NCBI RefSeq assembly: GCF_004766125.1
Contig: NZ_SJSA01000003.1
Location: 1-64,000, forward strand
Source: Duncaniella freteri
GTDB taxonomy: Bacteria > Bacteroidota > Bacteroidia > Bacteroidales > Muribaculaceae
Reading direction: 5' to 3'
DNA: 64,000 nucleotides
Shown here: piece by piece, positions 8,599 through 16,467 of the stretch
Numbering within the stretch: position 1 is the stretch's first letter
Layout of the letters: each line of letters begins with the position of its first letter
Notes under the pieces: model-generated
What the model was told of the DNA's origin: nothing
The model's database searches: none
What the model saw: the letters and a program-made list of their open reading frames with translations, nothing else
Program-made: the position numbers and the translations under genes

Positions 8599-9997
8599 CG
8601 GAAGTAACTTTGTTAGTGGAGTAACAAGACAGCTTCTTATACCACCCTTGGCGTACACGACGGAAGAGAGTGTTGAGATTGCGGGTGAGGAACATCTTGA
8701 ATGTATGGTCTTTCATCCCGAACCGCTCGGCTATACGGATACCGTCGGCGGTTGAAAATTCCTCGGTGAGATGCTCATACACGGTGCGGTGCAGTTCATT
8801 CAATTTCTCCTCGCTGATGCAGGTGAGTACGCTGAGCGCATTGCTTCGGAAATATTCAGCCAATTCTATCACTCCTGCCACGTCGTCATCTTCGATGTAT
8901 GAGGGGCGCGGCTCTTTATCACTGACAGCCCAGCGAACCAATCGGAGTATAAGGCAGAACCGGAGCACATAGATTTCGAGTTTGCAGAAGAAGCTGACCA
9001 CATTATCGCTCATCTCGTTGTCGCATAGTGCGGCATTCTCATGTTGCCATTCATAGAGTCTGCGCTTGGCATCCGCAGTGAACCGCATGACAGTGGGAAT
9101 TGGCTCCTTTTCCTCGTTGACCACACACTCCACCGAAAGAAGTCGGTTGAGTATGCGCTCCCATTCACGGTCGAGATCGTCGCGCACTTCATCCTCGTTC
9201 CATCTCGGCTTGCCGTTGCTCTTGGTCATTGCAAAGAGTATGCGGTCAATAAACCCGTTGGCGGCTCTCTCACCGTTGGCAAGTTCGGTGAGCAGACGTT
9301 TTTGGATTGTTCCGACCACCGAGATGAACGGACGCTTGATGAAGATGGAGTTCTGGCAATTCTTGCGGTCCGACATTGTTGTGCTGCCGTTGAAAGCCGA
9401 AAGCCAGAATTGTTCTTCCGAGCCGGTGTTGTAGCGGGTGAAGTTCTTGAACCATGCCGACAGTTCATCAACCCAAAGGCATAATCCACGAGGATTATGG
9501 GAGTGGATGGCACTGAGACCCTCCTGCGTCACGTCCGACACCAGGTAGCGCAACCGTTTCGGCTCTTTCGGAAATTCTTCCAGTCCGGCACTGATGCGCT
9601 CCTTGCGGCTCATCGCTATAGCCTGCTGATATTCGCAATGCTTTTTCTGAAACTCCTGATTGTTTTTCCAGTCGGCATTGACCAGCGGGCGCATCACGAA
9701 TGTAAGCGGATGTGATTTGCAATCTCCGGGGCGTCCGACAATCGCGATATACACGATTGCCGATTCTTGCCAGCTGCGTTTCACTTCTACGCGGTGGGTA
9801 TTGCCGATTGCCACAGATATTGCGGCAATCATAGCCGATGCCGTGTAGTCAATCGGGAAACCGCATGTGGTGTTGAGTTCGAGGATGATCCGTTGCATCT
9901 TGGCGGGGAACACATGTACCGGGAAATCACTATCGGATGTCTTGATGTGATTCATCAGTGCGCTGATTACTGAGTCAGTGGTAATATTCTTTTCCAT
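8585..9997 (-). CDS. DUF3987-family protein, probable primase/helicase-like ATPase
   Basis: 470 residues from MEKNITTDSVISALMNHIK; the ATG at 10021 lies inside the upstream gene. FPIDYTASAMIAAISVAIGN and IVGRPGDCKSHPLTFVM are hallmarks of DUF3987 proteins; GRPGDCKSH looks like a divergent P-loop. LWVDELSAWFKNFTRYNTGSEEQFW may be the Walker B region. Such proteins sit with Toprim partners in Bacteroidales mobile elements and are thought to act in replication. Start is 5 bases beyond the HTH gene stop. Confidence 0.7.
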   Translation of the reverse strand: MEKNITTDSVISALMNHIKTSDSDFPVHVFPAKMQRIILELNTTCGFPIDYTASAMIAAISVAIGNTHRVEVKRSWQESAIVYIAIVGRPGDCKSHPLTFVMRPLVNADWKNNQEFQKKHCEYQQAIAMSRKERISAGLEEFPKEPKRLRYLVSDVTQEGLSAIHSHNPRGLCLWVDELSAWFKNFTRYNTGSEEQFWLSAFNGSTTMSDRKNCQNSIFIKRPFISVVGTIQKRLLTELANGERAANGFIDRILFAMTKSNGKPRWNEDEVRDDLDREWERILNRLLSVECVVNEEKEPIPTVMRFTADAKRRLYEWQHENAALCDNEMSDNVVSFFCKLEIYVLRFCLILRLVRWAVSDKEPRPSYIEDDDVAGVIELAEYFRSNALSVLTCISEEKLNELHRTVYEHLTEEFSTADGIRIAERFGMKDHTFKMFLTRNLNTLFRRVRQGWYKKLSCYSTNKVTSDEQD

Positions 9998-10001
9998 AGG
10001 C

Positions 10002-10388
10002 TCAGAAGTTATATCCACCACGGGGACGGCGTTTCATTCCGGCAGTTATGGCAGCCGCAGTTTCGGCGAGTGATGGAGCGACGGAATGTTTGCGTCCGCT
10101 TTCAATCCATGCGTACAGTTCATCCTCATAAAAATAGAGGAGTTTGCCGCGCTTGTAGCTCGGAATGGGGTCATTCGGAGCCTTGATGCCGCGGTAGAGA
10201 CTCGAAAGTGACTTGCCTATTATCTGGCAAGCCTCTTTCGCATACACGAGTCTGCGCGAGGGCTTGGACTGTTTGGAGTGGCCGGTGAAGCCTGCCTTTT
10301 CAAGCAGTTCAAGCACTCGGTCGAGTTTCTCTGAGAGACCGCCTACCACGTGGGGCAGTTGGTCGAAGGTGATTGTTGGTGCTTCCAT
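10002..10388 (-). CDS. helix-turn-helix DNA-binding protein (excisionase-like)
   Basis: 128 residues. After a coiled N-terminal part (LPHVVGGLSEKLDRVLELLEKAG) comes RLVYAKEACQIIGKSLSSLYRGIK...YKRGKLLYFYEDELYAWIESG, the HTH_17/MerR-like layout used by Bacteroidales excisionase and replication regulators. First gene of the leftward replication operon. A 9-bp inverted repeat covers the DNA 4 bases before its ATG, so it may regulate itself. Confidence 0.75.
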   Translation of the reverse strand: MEAPTITFDQLPHVVGGLSEKLDRVLELLEKAGFTGHSKQSKPSRRLVYAKEACQIIGKSLSSLYRGIKAPNDPIPSYKRGKLLYFYEDELYAWIESGRKHSVAPSLAETAAAITAGMKRRPRGGYNF

Positions 10389-10391
10389 TTT

Positions 10392-10430
10392 AGTGCGGTT
10401 TTATATTGTTTACGGAAATAGAACCGCACT
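10392..10430. promoter_or_regulatory. inverted repeat directly upstream of the HTH gene
   Basis: AGTGCGGTT (10392-10400) and AACCGCACT (10422-10430) frame an AT-rich centre and end 4 bases before the start codon of the HTH gene. It may be an operator or a leader hairpin masking the ribosome-binding site. Confidence 0.45.
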
Positions 10431-10572
10431 GATTGAAAGTGAGTTGTCGGTGAAATAAATAACCGCAATCACGTTCTAAAATAACCGTTTGGCAAGTGTT
10501 AATACTGTGATATTCAGAAGGTGTTTTGTGAAAATATTTGTATGGTGATTCGTAAAAACAGTAGGTGATTTC

Positions 10573-10596
10573 AAGGTTATTTTGAGCAATAACCTT
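10573..10596. repeat. inverted repeat in the divergent intergenic region
   Basis: AAGGTTATT-TTGAGC-AATAACCTT, a perfect 9-bp inverted repeat between the leftward replication operon and the rightward GNAT gene. Possible operator. The rest of 10431-10650 holds no gene; GGTGWTT-like words recur but without clear spacing. Confidence 0.4.
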
Positions 10597-10603
10597 TAAT
10601 GGC

Positions 10604-10634
10604 TTTCATTGGTGTGGAAAGTTGAGTAAATTTG
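10604..10634 (+). promoter_or_regulatory. Bacteroidota-type promoter for the GNAT gene
   Basis: TAAATTTG at 10627-10634 matches the -7 consensus TAnnTTTG. TTTC at 10604-10607, 19 bases upstream, is a one-mismatch -33 element. The gene starts at 10655. Confidence 0.5.
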
Positions 10635-10654
10635 CGTTATAATTGAGATTCATT

Positions 10655-11179
10655 ATGGTATATATCGAAACTGAAAGGCTTATTTTACGTTCGTGGAAAC
10701 CGGAAGATTTACCATTGTTCATTGCTATGAATAAGGATGAACAGGTAATGCGCTATTTCCCGGCTATACTGAGTGATGGGGAAACTATGGCATTTTACAA
10801 ACGGATACAGGATGAGTTCAATCAAAAGGGTTGGGGGCTTTATGCAGTGGAAATAAAGTCTACCGGAGAATTCATCGGATATGTCGGGCTTCATGGGATA
10901 GGCTTCGATGCAGTTTTTACTCCCGGAGTTGAGATAGGCTGGCGACTTGCAGCCGATTATCACAATAAGGGATATGCAACTGAGGCGGCAAGATCAGTTT
11001 TGAAATTGGCAAAAAAATCAGGAATTGAACGGTTGTTTTCTTTCACAGCCAAAATTAATGCTCCTTCAGAACGTGTGATGCAGAAGATTGGCATGGTAAA
11101 GGCTGGAGAGTTTAATCACCCGAAACTGTCAGATGCTTCACCGCTATGTGTTCATGTACTTTATGAGATTGAGTTATAG
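10655..11179 (+). CDS. GNAT-family N-acetyltransferase (RimJ/RimL-like)
   Basis: 174 residues from ATG 10655; a TTG 12 bases earlier is a weaker alternative. ETERLILRSWKPEDLPLFIAM is the classic opening of RimJ/RimL-type acetyltransferases. GVEIGWRLAADYHNKGYATEAARSVLKLA carries the acetyl-CoA-binding loop (R/Q-x-x-G-x-A pattern), and NAPSERVMQKIGM is the usual late motif. It would transfer acetyl from acetyl-CoA to an amine; the substrate cannot be told. It is the only plus-strand gene of the element and has its own promoter and terminator, consistent with cargo. Confidence 0.85.
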   Translation: MVYIETERLILRSWKPEDLPLFIAMNKDEQVMRYFPAILSDGETMAFYKRIQDEFNQKGWGLYAVEIKSTGEFIGYVGLHGIGFDAVFTPGVEIGWRLAADYHNKGYATEAARSVLKLAKKSGIERLFSFTAKINAPSERVMQKIGMVKAGEFNHPKLSDASPLCVHVLYEIEL

Positions 11180-11185
11180 CAAAAT

Positions 11186-11223
11186 AGGCGAATAGTCATG
11201 ACTTTTGTCCCGACTATTCGCCT
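11186..11223. terminator. bidirectional terminator between GNAT and the two-TM gene
   Basis: AGGCGAATAGTC (11186-11197) pairs perfectly with GACTATTCGCCT (11212-11223), 12 bp, between two convergent stop codons. Confidence 0.75.
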
Positions 11224-11246
11224 GTAATATACTTAGGATTTCCTTG

Positions 11247-12644
11247 TTATTTCCCGCTTTTCTTTTTTGCAGCCTCTAATTTGGCTTTAGCCTCTTCCTC
11301 CGCCAATCTTTTGGGTATAATGTCGAGGTTGATTGTCTTATAGCGTTTATAGTGTTCAAAGAGATAATTCATTTCTTTGGCTGACAGTAAAGGAATACGA
11401 TCCTTCTTTGGATTCTTATCTGCAAGTTTTGCTATAATTGTTCCTATTTTTACGGTGTCAAAACTCTCTGCAAATACATTTTTGACGAATAGTGCAATTT
11501 CATTCCCCTTAAGATTCAGGAACTTGCCGACATTGTAACAAAGATGTTTGATGTCTTCTTTCGACAGGTGATTGCTTCGGAGCCGAACAGAAGCGAATTT
11601 AGCTATGGGATTTTTAGTCCATTTTTCAGCGTTCTTATGAAGTTTATCGAGTTCGTGAGACTCCATGAATTGTTTCATGGTATGTGTGATATATGCACAT
11701 ATAAACGACACCTGTTCAAGATTATATAATTCTTCGTGACGTTGCATCTCCTCAAACGCCTCATCACATTGTTGTTTTCTTGTGATTATTTCTTCATGCG
11801 TTTCTATGGTGTCTTTGTATTTCTCATAAAAATTGCATATTGGACCCATGTCTTCGAGATAATACACCGAACCGTCGGGAGTAACATAGACCTCTTGCTC
11901 TGTTTCCTCGATCAAAGTAGTTCCATCCGGATTGTTGTGGATCTCTTGAACTGATACTGATGAAAAGAAACCTACTTCTTCACCATATTCTCTCTTCTTT
12001 TTAACGCGTTTAATACCGTGGTCGTGGTCATATCGTTCTTCCGCAGTCATAGAGTCAAGATACTCCTTGTATGCCTCTTCAAGTTCGGCATCATAATCTC
12101 TTGAATCGTTATACGCTTTTTCAAGGATAATCTCTTCATCAGATAGACCAATACCCACATAGGCTTCCTCTCCGTCCGAGAAACGGATATGACGCATATC
12201 GTCTACAACTTCCAAGACCTCAAACGGTGCTTTGTCCGTTGATTTCTCAAAAGTTGCATTGCTCTCTTCAATGTCAGACACTTCTGAGTTGGTCTCGAAA
12301 TATTGCGTCATTGTTACTGATGGTTCTTCAACTGAAACGTGCATTTTCTCACCGTTGGCAGTTTCAGCAATAGCCATAACTTCACGACGGCGAAAAAGAG
12401 TTGAAAGACGATTGAAAACATCTTCGACTGCCGACTGGAATCCGCAATATAGACCGATTGTGAGGACAAAGAAAACGGCAAAGAGAACATTGCCGGTAAA
12501 TTCGTCAGTGCCGAAACGGGTTATGGCGGCATGACGACCAAGTAAAGCCATGATGCCGCAACCGGCAACCACGGCACTCCAGATAAAAATTTTGTCCCGG
12601 GTAGGGGGAGCGAGGCTCCTCAAGCGCTGGGGCGTTTCCTTCAT
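11247..12644 (-). CDS. two-TM protein with large cytosolic domain, unknown function
   Basis: 465 residues. Two membrane helices lie near the N-terminus (IFIWSAVVAGCGIMALLG and VLFAVFFVLTIGLYCGF). An acidic middle follows with many Glu/Asp (VSDIEESNATFEKSTD, DEEIILEKAYNDSRDYD), then a helical C-terminal domain ending in a Lys-rich tail. I do not recognise a catalytic motif. It lies behind a strong 17-bp inverted repeat whose second arm ends 4 bases before the ATG. As cargo between toxin-antitoxin and replication genes it could be a defence or stability factor, but nothing in the sequence proves that. Confidence 0.6.
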   Translation of the reverse strand: MKETPQRLRSLAPPTRDKIFIWSAVVAGCGIMALLGRHAAITRFGTDEFTGNVLFAVFFVLTIGLYCGFQSAVEDVFNRLSTLFRRREVMAIAETANGEKMHVSVEEPSVTMTQYFETNSEVSDIEESNATFEKSTDKAPFEVLEVVDDMRHIRFSDGEEAYVGIGLSDEEIILEKAYNDSRDYDAELEEAYKEYLDSMTAEERYDHDHGIKRVKKKREYGEEVGFFSSVSVQEIHNNPDGTTLIEETEQEVYVTPDGSVYYLEDMGPICNFYEKYKDTIETHEEIITRKQQCDEAFEEMQRHEELYNLEQVSFICAYITHTMKQFMESHELDKLHKNAEKWTKNPIAKFASVRLRSNHLSKEDIKHLCYNVGKFLNLKGNEIALFVKNVFAESFDTVKIGTIIAKLADKNPKKDRIPLLSAKEMNYLFEHYKRYKTINLDIIPKRLAEEEAKAKLEAAKKKSGK

Positions 12645-12648
12645 AAAT

Positions 12649-12701
12649 AAAACAGTGGGTTAAATATTCACGTCTTTATAGACAATTTAACCCACTGTTT
12701 T
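12649..12701. terminator. 17-bp perfect inverted repeat, terminator or attenuator
   Basis: AAAACAGTGGGTTAAAT (12649-12665) and its exact complement (12685-12701) with a 19-base loop. On the minus strand the stem is followed by TTTT-A-TTT and then the ATG of the two-TM gene. It can end transcription from the acetyltransferase gene and may hold back expression of the next gene. Confidence 0.7.
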
Positions 12702-12724
12702 GTTCGTTCAGGTAAGGCCACAAT

Positions 12725-13393
12725 TTAATCGTATTGAATGCGGAGATATTCCGCTATATCAATTTTTGCCTGGGCTATATCTGGATTTGAGAGTATAGGA
12801 ATCAATGTATCAACCTCTTCAATGGGACGGTTCCACCATTGTAGACGCTCCAACAGGTCTATCATTTCATCGTCAAATCTGCGGCGTATGACTTTTGCCG
12901 GATTGCCCACGGCTATCGAATATTGAGGAATGTCGGAGGCAACCGTGGCATTTGTGCCGATTATGGCTCCGTCGCCAATATGCACGCCGGGCATGATTGT
13001 CACATTTTGCCCGATCCACACATCATTGCCGATGACTGTGTCACCTTTGAGCGGCAATTCATCCATTACCGGAGCAATCGCACCTCCCCAATCTCCTCCC
13101 ATTATGTAGAAAGGATAGGTGGTGGCGCAATCCATCCGATGATTGGCGCCGTTCATAATAAAAGTAACTCCCTTAGCAATGGCGCAAAAGTTACCGATTA
13201 TCAGCCTATCACCGATGAACTCATAGAAATGTGTAACGTGTTCCTCAAATCTGTCGGCTCCGTCTATATCATCGTAATATGTATAATCTCCGATAATGAT
13301 TCTCGGATTCTTCACCACATTTTTTATGTAGCAAATGCTCGGAATCGCAGAATTTGGAAATGCTTTGTCTTTGTCAGGATATATTTTCATCAT
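12725..13393 (-). CDS. Vat-like xenobiotic acetyltransferase (left-handed beta-helix)
   Basis: 222 residues, the length of streptogramin A acetyltransferases. GNFCAIAKGVTFIMNGANHRMD...YPFYIMGGDW contains the NGANHRMD segment with the catalytic His. GDTVIGNDVWIGQNVTIMPGVHIGDGAIIGTNATV is the hexapeptide-repeat coil that builds the beta-helix, and AVGNPAKVIRRRFDDE closes the acetyl-CoA site. These features fit Vat/CatB-type enzymes that acetylate streptogramin A, or in some members chloramphenicol. The HRMD and YPF context is closer to Vat than to CatB. Activity on any drug is inference. It lies on a mobilisable element, so spread is possible. Confidence 0.8.
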   Translation of the reverse strand: MMKIYPDKDKAFPNSAIPSICYIKNVVKNPRIIIGDYTYYDDIDGADRFEEHVTHFYEFIGDRLIIGNFCAIAKGVTFIMNGANHRMDCATTYPFYIMGGDWGGAIAPVMDELPLKGDTVIGNDVWIGQNVTIMPGVHIGDGAIIGTNATVASDIPQYSIAVGNPAKVIRRRFDDEMIDLLERLQWWNRPIEEVDTLIPILSNPDIAQAKIDIAEYLRIQYD

Positions 13394-13421
13394 TATAGAA
13401 ATCTTTGCGAAGAAGGATGTA

Positions 13422-14702
13422 TTATATAGAGAGCTTCAAATTCGGCATAATGGCATCTATCATGGGCTGGGGAACTTCACATTCCCTTGCCAAGAGAGGC
13501 CAGCGTGAAGACACTTCGGCAATACGGTCAATTATTTCAGTAGCTTCCTTTATATTGTTGTGTCTCGCAAATTCCAAAAGGTCTTGGCGAGTGATGTCGT
13601 CAAACTTTCCGTTTATTGACATCTGGTGCTGTGCTGTCCATCCACCCTTCGGATTATAGGCAAATCCCATGTCGTATGCCGGCGAAAGAGTCCATTTCCC
13701 TTGTCTGTCCATAAGGAAGGATATGTTTTTTGTGTGGTCATCCTGATTGCGGATTACAACATTGAATACCATGCGACGATACATTTCCTGTGCCTGTGAG
13801 TATGGCAGTCTCAATGCTCTCATCACGTTGAACGCCTGCTCGTAAGAGTATGAACGGGGATTACGATAATCATAATGCGCTATACCACAGAGTGTCTGCA
13901 TATGAATTTTCTCACCATTCCGGCGGTCAAAACGCTTGGTGAGAAAATGGGCGCGTCCATTCTCTTCTATCAGACTGCAATCCGACATTTCTATGCCGCA
14001 TTCCTTTACAAGCCGATAGAAAGAGTATTCCAGTCGGCCGAAATTCTGAGTTTCCCTGAATCCGGCTTCAGCGGTTACACCGTCGAGTTTTATCAGATAA
14101 TAGTCAAAGCCTTCCGGGGCTTCAATCTGTCCTGAACGAACTTCCCCGGTCGATGGATTGTAGGCTATGATGGCTTTCGCCCTCTGTCCTCCGGCAGAGG
14201 TACCAAGTCGCACTATCTCGGCTATTGCCGCCTTCTTGTCCTCTTCAAGATTAGCTCCAAATTCTTCCTTTTCCGACAGTGCTTCGCTTGCCACTTCAAC
14301 AAGGGAATCAAGTTCTATTCTGACATCGGGACCATAGGGCGCATCCATGGCCGGTTCAAACTCCAACGCTCCCATACAGCGTTTCCCAAGAAAACATAAC
14401 GTCTCCACAGCGTTCCCGCTGCTACGCCCGGTCAGCGCAAGCCAGCGGTCGAACAATGCTCGTCCGTAAGTATCGGGCAATGAATCTGCAAGCATACCGG
14501 GAAGTCCCTTGAACGTCTCACGACCTATGTCGGAGAATGAATACACCCTTCCCTGACGCACAGGCATCAGAAGCGGCGAGGGTTCAAGACCTTTGCCTAT
14601 GAAGCTTTCGGCATACTCGAAATGTGCCAGCTGGCGGTTGCTGTCCCATCGGAATGTACCGACGGGTTGACCATACAGGTTTACTCTTGCTATATCTACC
14701 AT
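13422..14702 (-). CDS. hipA: HipA-type serine/threonine kinase toxin
   Basis: 426 residues, the usual HipA length. The N-terminal HipA_N part (VNLYGQPVGTFRWDSNRQLAHFEY, GLPGMLADSLPDTYGRALFD) is followed by GTSAGGQRAKA, the phosphate loop containing the autophosphorylated Ser in classical HipA. The kinase core RNQDDHTKNISFL (catalytic Asp) and SPAYDMGFAYN (metal-binding Asp) are intact. E. coli HipA phosphorylates glutamyl-tRNA synthetase and induces dormancy; the target here is not known. It overlaps the upstream HipB-like gene by 7 bases, as in hipBA operons. Confidence 0.9.
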   Translation of the reverse strand: MVDIARVNLYGQPVGTFRWDSNRQLAHFEYAESFIGKGLEPSPLLMPVRQGRVYSFSDIGRETFKGLPGMLADSLPDTYGRALFDRWLALTGRSSGNAVETLCFLGKRCMGALEFEPAMDAPYGPDVRIELDSLVEVASEALSEKEEFGANLEEDKKAAIAEIVRLGTSAGGQRAKAIIAYNPSTGEVRSGQIEAPEGFDYYLIKLDGVTAEAGFRETQNFGRLEYSFYRLVKECGIEMSDCSLIEENGRAHFLTKRFDRRNGEKIHMQTLCGIAHYDYRNPRSYSYEQAFNVMRALRLPYSQAQEMYRRMVFNVVIRNQDDHTKNISFLMDRQGKWTLSPAYDMGFAYNPKGGWTAQHQMSINGKFDDITRQDLLEFARHNNIKEATEIIDRIAEVSSRWPLLARECEVPQPMIDAIMPNLKLSI

Positions 14703-15055
14703 TCTGATTCCTCGGTATTAGGTTGTGTGTTGGTCTTGTTATTGCCGCTTGCGCGTTTGCGCTGCTTCTTCTTGCTTGCTTCGACAAACTCGAAATATTC
14801 ATTGGGACTCATCTCATCTTCCTTAATGAGTGACGAGAACACATCCAGTTCGCCAAGTATGCGAAGCACGCGCATCAGGGAATCGAAATAGCTTATATCG
14901 CCTTTCTCGATTCTCTTTAGTGTCGTCAATGAGACTTGCGCCTGTTCTGCGAGTGATGTCTGAGTGAAGTTCTGTCGGAGTCGCAGATGCCTTATTTTTT
15001 GTCCCAGCCGACGGCGGATTTCACTGTCAGGTAACATGTATATATTCTCTTCCAT
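14696..15055 (-). CDS. hipB: HipB-like XRE antitoxin / autorepressor
   Basis: 119 residues from MEENIYMLPDSEIRRRLG; a longer start at 15103 would place the -7 box inside the gene. IRHLRLRQNFTQTSLAEQAQVSLTTLKRIEKGD is a clear Cro/C1-type HTH. A Lys/Arg-rich tail ends the protein. By family it neutralises HipA and represses the operon. A 9-bp inverted repeat around its promoter is the likely operator. Confidence 0.85.
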   Translation of the reverse strand: MEENIYMLPDSEIRRRLGQKIRHLRLRQNFTQTSLAEQAQVSLTTLKRIEKGDISYFDSLMRVLRILGELDVFSSLIKEDEMSPNEYFEFVEASKKKQRKRASGNNKTNTQPNTEESEW

Positions 15056-15114
15056 AGTCGTACTTGCGTCTATTAGGTTGCAAATATAGCAATAATAGCT
15101 CAAACTACGACTAT
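15054..15114 (-). promoter_or_regulatory. hip promoter with flanking operator half-sites
   Basis: ATAGTCGTA (15054-15062) and TACGACTAT (15106-15114) form a 9-bp inverted repeat flanking the minus-strand -7 box TATATTTG (15071-15078). TTTG at 15101-15104 may be the -33 element. This is the expected layout for HipB autoregulation; the left arm overlaps the start codon. Confidence 0.6.
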
Positions 15115-15157
15115 TTTGTGCGATTTTTTTTGAGCCAGTCTGAAGATTATTGTCTAT

Positions 15158-15481
15158 TTACAGGATGGTCAAAGATACCCTTCTGCCGAGACCCTCAAAG
15201 ATTCGGAAGAGGGTGCTGAGCTGGACATCAGATTTGCCGTTTTCCAGACGAGAGATATAGGTTTTCTTAGTACCGATACGCTCAGCGAGCTGCTGTTGGG
15301 TCAGTCCGGCTTTGAGACGTTCTTCTTTGAGTGTCTCTGCCAGACAGAACGCCGCCGCATCAGCGTCGAACTGTTCCCGCTCCGAGGTGCCGGGCTTGCC
15401 ATATTCTGCATCAAGAAGCTCGTCGAAAGTTGAGCAATGCATTATCTTGTCATCGTGATTAGAGGTATTGCTTTCCATCAC
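15158..15481 (-). CDS. XRE-family HTH protein, third gene of the toxin-antitoxin operon
   Basis: 107 residues. FCLAETLKEERLKAGLTQQQLAERIGTKKTYISRLENGKSDVQLSTLFRIFEGLGRRVSLTIL is a complete XRE domain at the C-terminus. The N-terminal half (FDELLDAEYGKPGTSEREQFDADAAAF) resembles HigA-type antitoxins. It starts 1 base after the previous gene, so it is translated from the same message. It could be a second antitoxin or the regulator of the operon. Confidence 0.75.
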   Translation of the reverse strand: MMESNTSNHDDKIMHCSTFDELLDAEYGKPGTSEREQFDADAAAFCLAETLKEERLKAGLTQQQLAERIGTKKTYISRLENGKSDVQLSTLFRIFEGLGRRVSLTIL

Positions 15482-15482
15482 A

Positions 15483-15746
15483 CTATATGGTTAAAAGTTT
15501 GACGCCGAGAGCATCGGAAATCTTTGCTATCGTTCTCAGTGTGAAATTATGAGTGCCTCCAAGCCATCGAGATACTTCTGCTTCGGTCTTGCCCATCTTT
15601 TTTGCCAACTGTTTCTGACTGATATTCTTTTCACGAAGAATCATGTCAATCTTATCGGCCAAGGCAAACGACATGTCAAGTTCCATCTTGACATCGTTCT
15701 TAACGGTAGCAAGACATTCATCGAATAGTTGGGCTGTAGTTTTCAT
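15483..15746 (-). CDS. XRE-family antitoxin
   Basis: 87 residues. MILREKNISQKQLAKKMGKTEAEVSRWLGGTHNFTLRTIAKISDALG is a full HTH with the QLAKKM...EVSRWL recognition helix. It overlaps the upstream RelE-like toxin gene by 4 bases. The toxin-before-antitoxin order is that of higBA-type systems. It should bind both its toxin and its promoter. Confidence 0.8.
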   Translation of the reverse strand: MKTTAQLFDECLATVKNDVKMELDMSFALADKIDMILREKNISQKQLAKKMGKTEAEVSRWLGGTHNFTLRTIAKISDALGVKLLTI

Positions 15747-16222
15747 AACTCAAATGTTTTATCGGTTATTCCATTCAGGACTGTTTCTTCGACAATGATG
15801 GATCCTTCTTTCTCAGCTGCTTTTAATAGCGCATCAAATTTCTGAAGATCCATGACATAACCATTGAGTTCCTGATTCTCATTGTATGTCTTTGTTTGCT
15901 TAATACCTCCATTGCCAAGAATCAATATTTTATCCGAAATTCTCAGGCAATATAATCTCAGTTTGCCTGAGTCAATCGGGAGTGCGCATACTCTGTCTGC
16001 ATATTTCCCCTCGGGACGGAAATATCGTTCCTGCACTCCATTTTCCAGAATTTTTTGCAGGGCATACAGAATCAGCTGATAGTCACGCTGGAGTTTGCCA
16101 TTGTCCTTGAAGCGGTTAAGGAATTTTGCGAACTCCGACATATCACCATCCTCAAAGATGATGGTGTAGAGGCTTGCCGATTCGGAAGACCTCACAGGCT
16201 CTATTTTTACTTTCTTACTCAT
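15743..16222 (-). CDS. RelE/HigB-like toxin
   Basis: 159 residues from MSKKVKIEPVRSSE; an ATG at 16246 lies in the promoter region. YFRPEGKYADRVCALPIDSGKLRLYCLRISDKILILGNGGIKQTKTYNEN matches the longer RelE/ParE-type toxins of Bacteroidales, which cut mRNA on the ribosome. Coupled to two XRE proteins. Exact residues for catalysis cannot be fixed. Confidence 0.7.
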   Translation of the reverse strand: MSKKVKIEPVRSSESASLYTIIFEDGDMSEFAKFLNRFKDNGKLQRDYQLILYALQKILENGVQERYFRPEGKYADRVCALPIDSGKLRLYCLRISDKILILGNGGIKQTKTYNENQELNGYVMDLQKFDALLKAAEKEGSIIVEETVLNGITDKTFEL

Positions 16223-16232
16223 AATTCGTCTA

Positions 16233-16275
16233 CAAAGATATAACAAAATTTCGAGAGTGTTAGCTTATATGCTAA
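16233..16275 (-). promoter_or_regulatory. promoter and palindromic operator of the RelE/XRE operon
   Basis: Minus-strand -7 box TATCTTTG at 16233-16240, 11 bases before the ATG at 16222. Just upstream lies TTAGC-TTATAT-GCTAA (16260-16275), an inverted repeat in the -33 area that would suit the XRE antitoxin. Confidence 0.55.
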
Positions 16276-16353
16276 TTATTTTATTTCAGGATAATTGAAT
16301 TTTAGCGGCATCGCGTAGCTTTCAGCGTACACAGGTTATGATGATTCAACACA

Positions 16354-16445
16354 AATCGGTGTTTTTGTGGCGTTTTAATCGGTGTTTTTGCGGCATTTCA
16401 ATCGGTGTTTTTGTGGTGTTTTGATCGGTGTTTTTGCGGTGCCTG
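16354..16445. repeat. four tandem 23-bp direct repeats beside the integrase gene
   Basis: Units start at 16354, 16377, 16400 and 16423. Each contains ATCGGTGTTTTTG, then T or C, GG and a variable T-rich end. The period is exactly 23 bp, close to two helical turns. They lie 22 bases beyond the integrase stop codon. Likely uses are integrase/excisionase arm sites or replication iterons. There is no spacer diversity, so it is not a CRISPR array. Confidence 0.8.
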
Positions 16446-16467
16446 CTTTGAGCTTTAACCTTATCAA

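Noticed and set aside
16354..16445. Short CRISPR array
   Set aside because: The 23-bp units abut directly without unique spacers and no cas gene is near.
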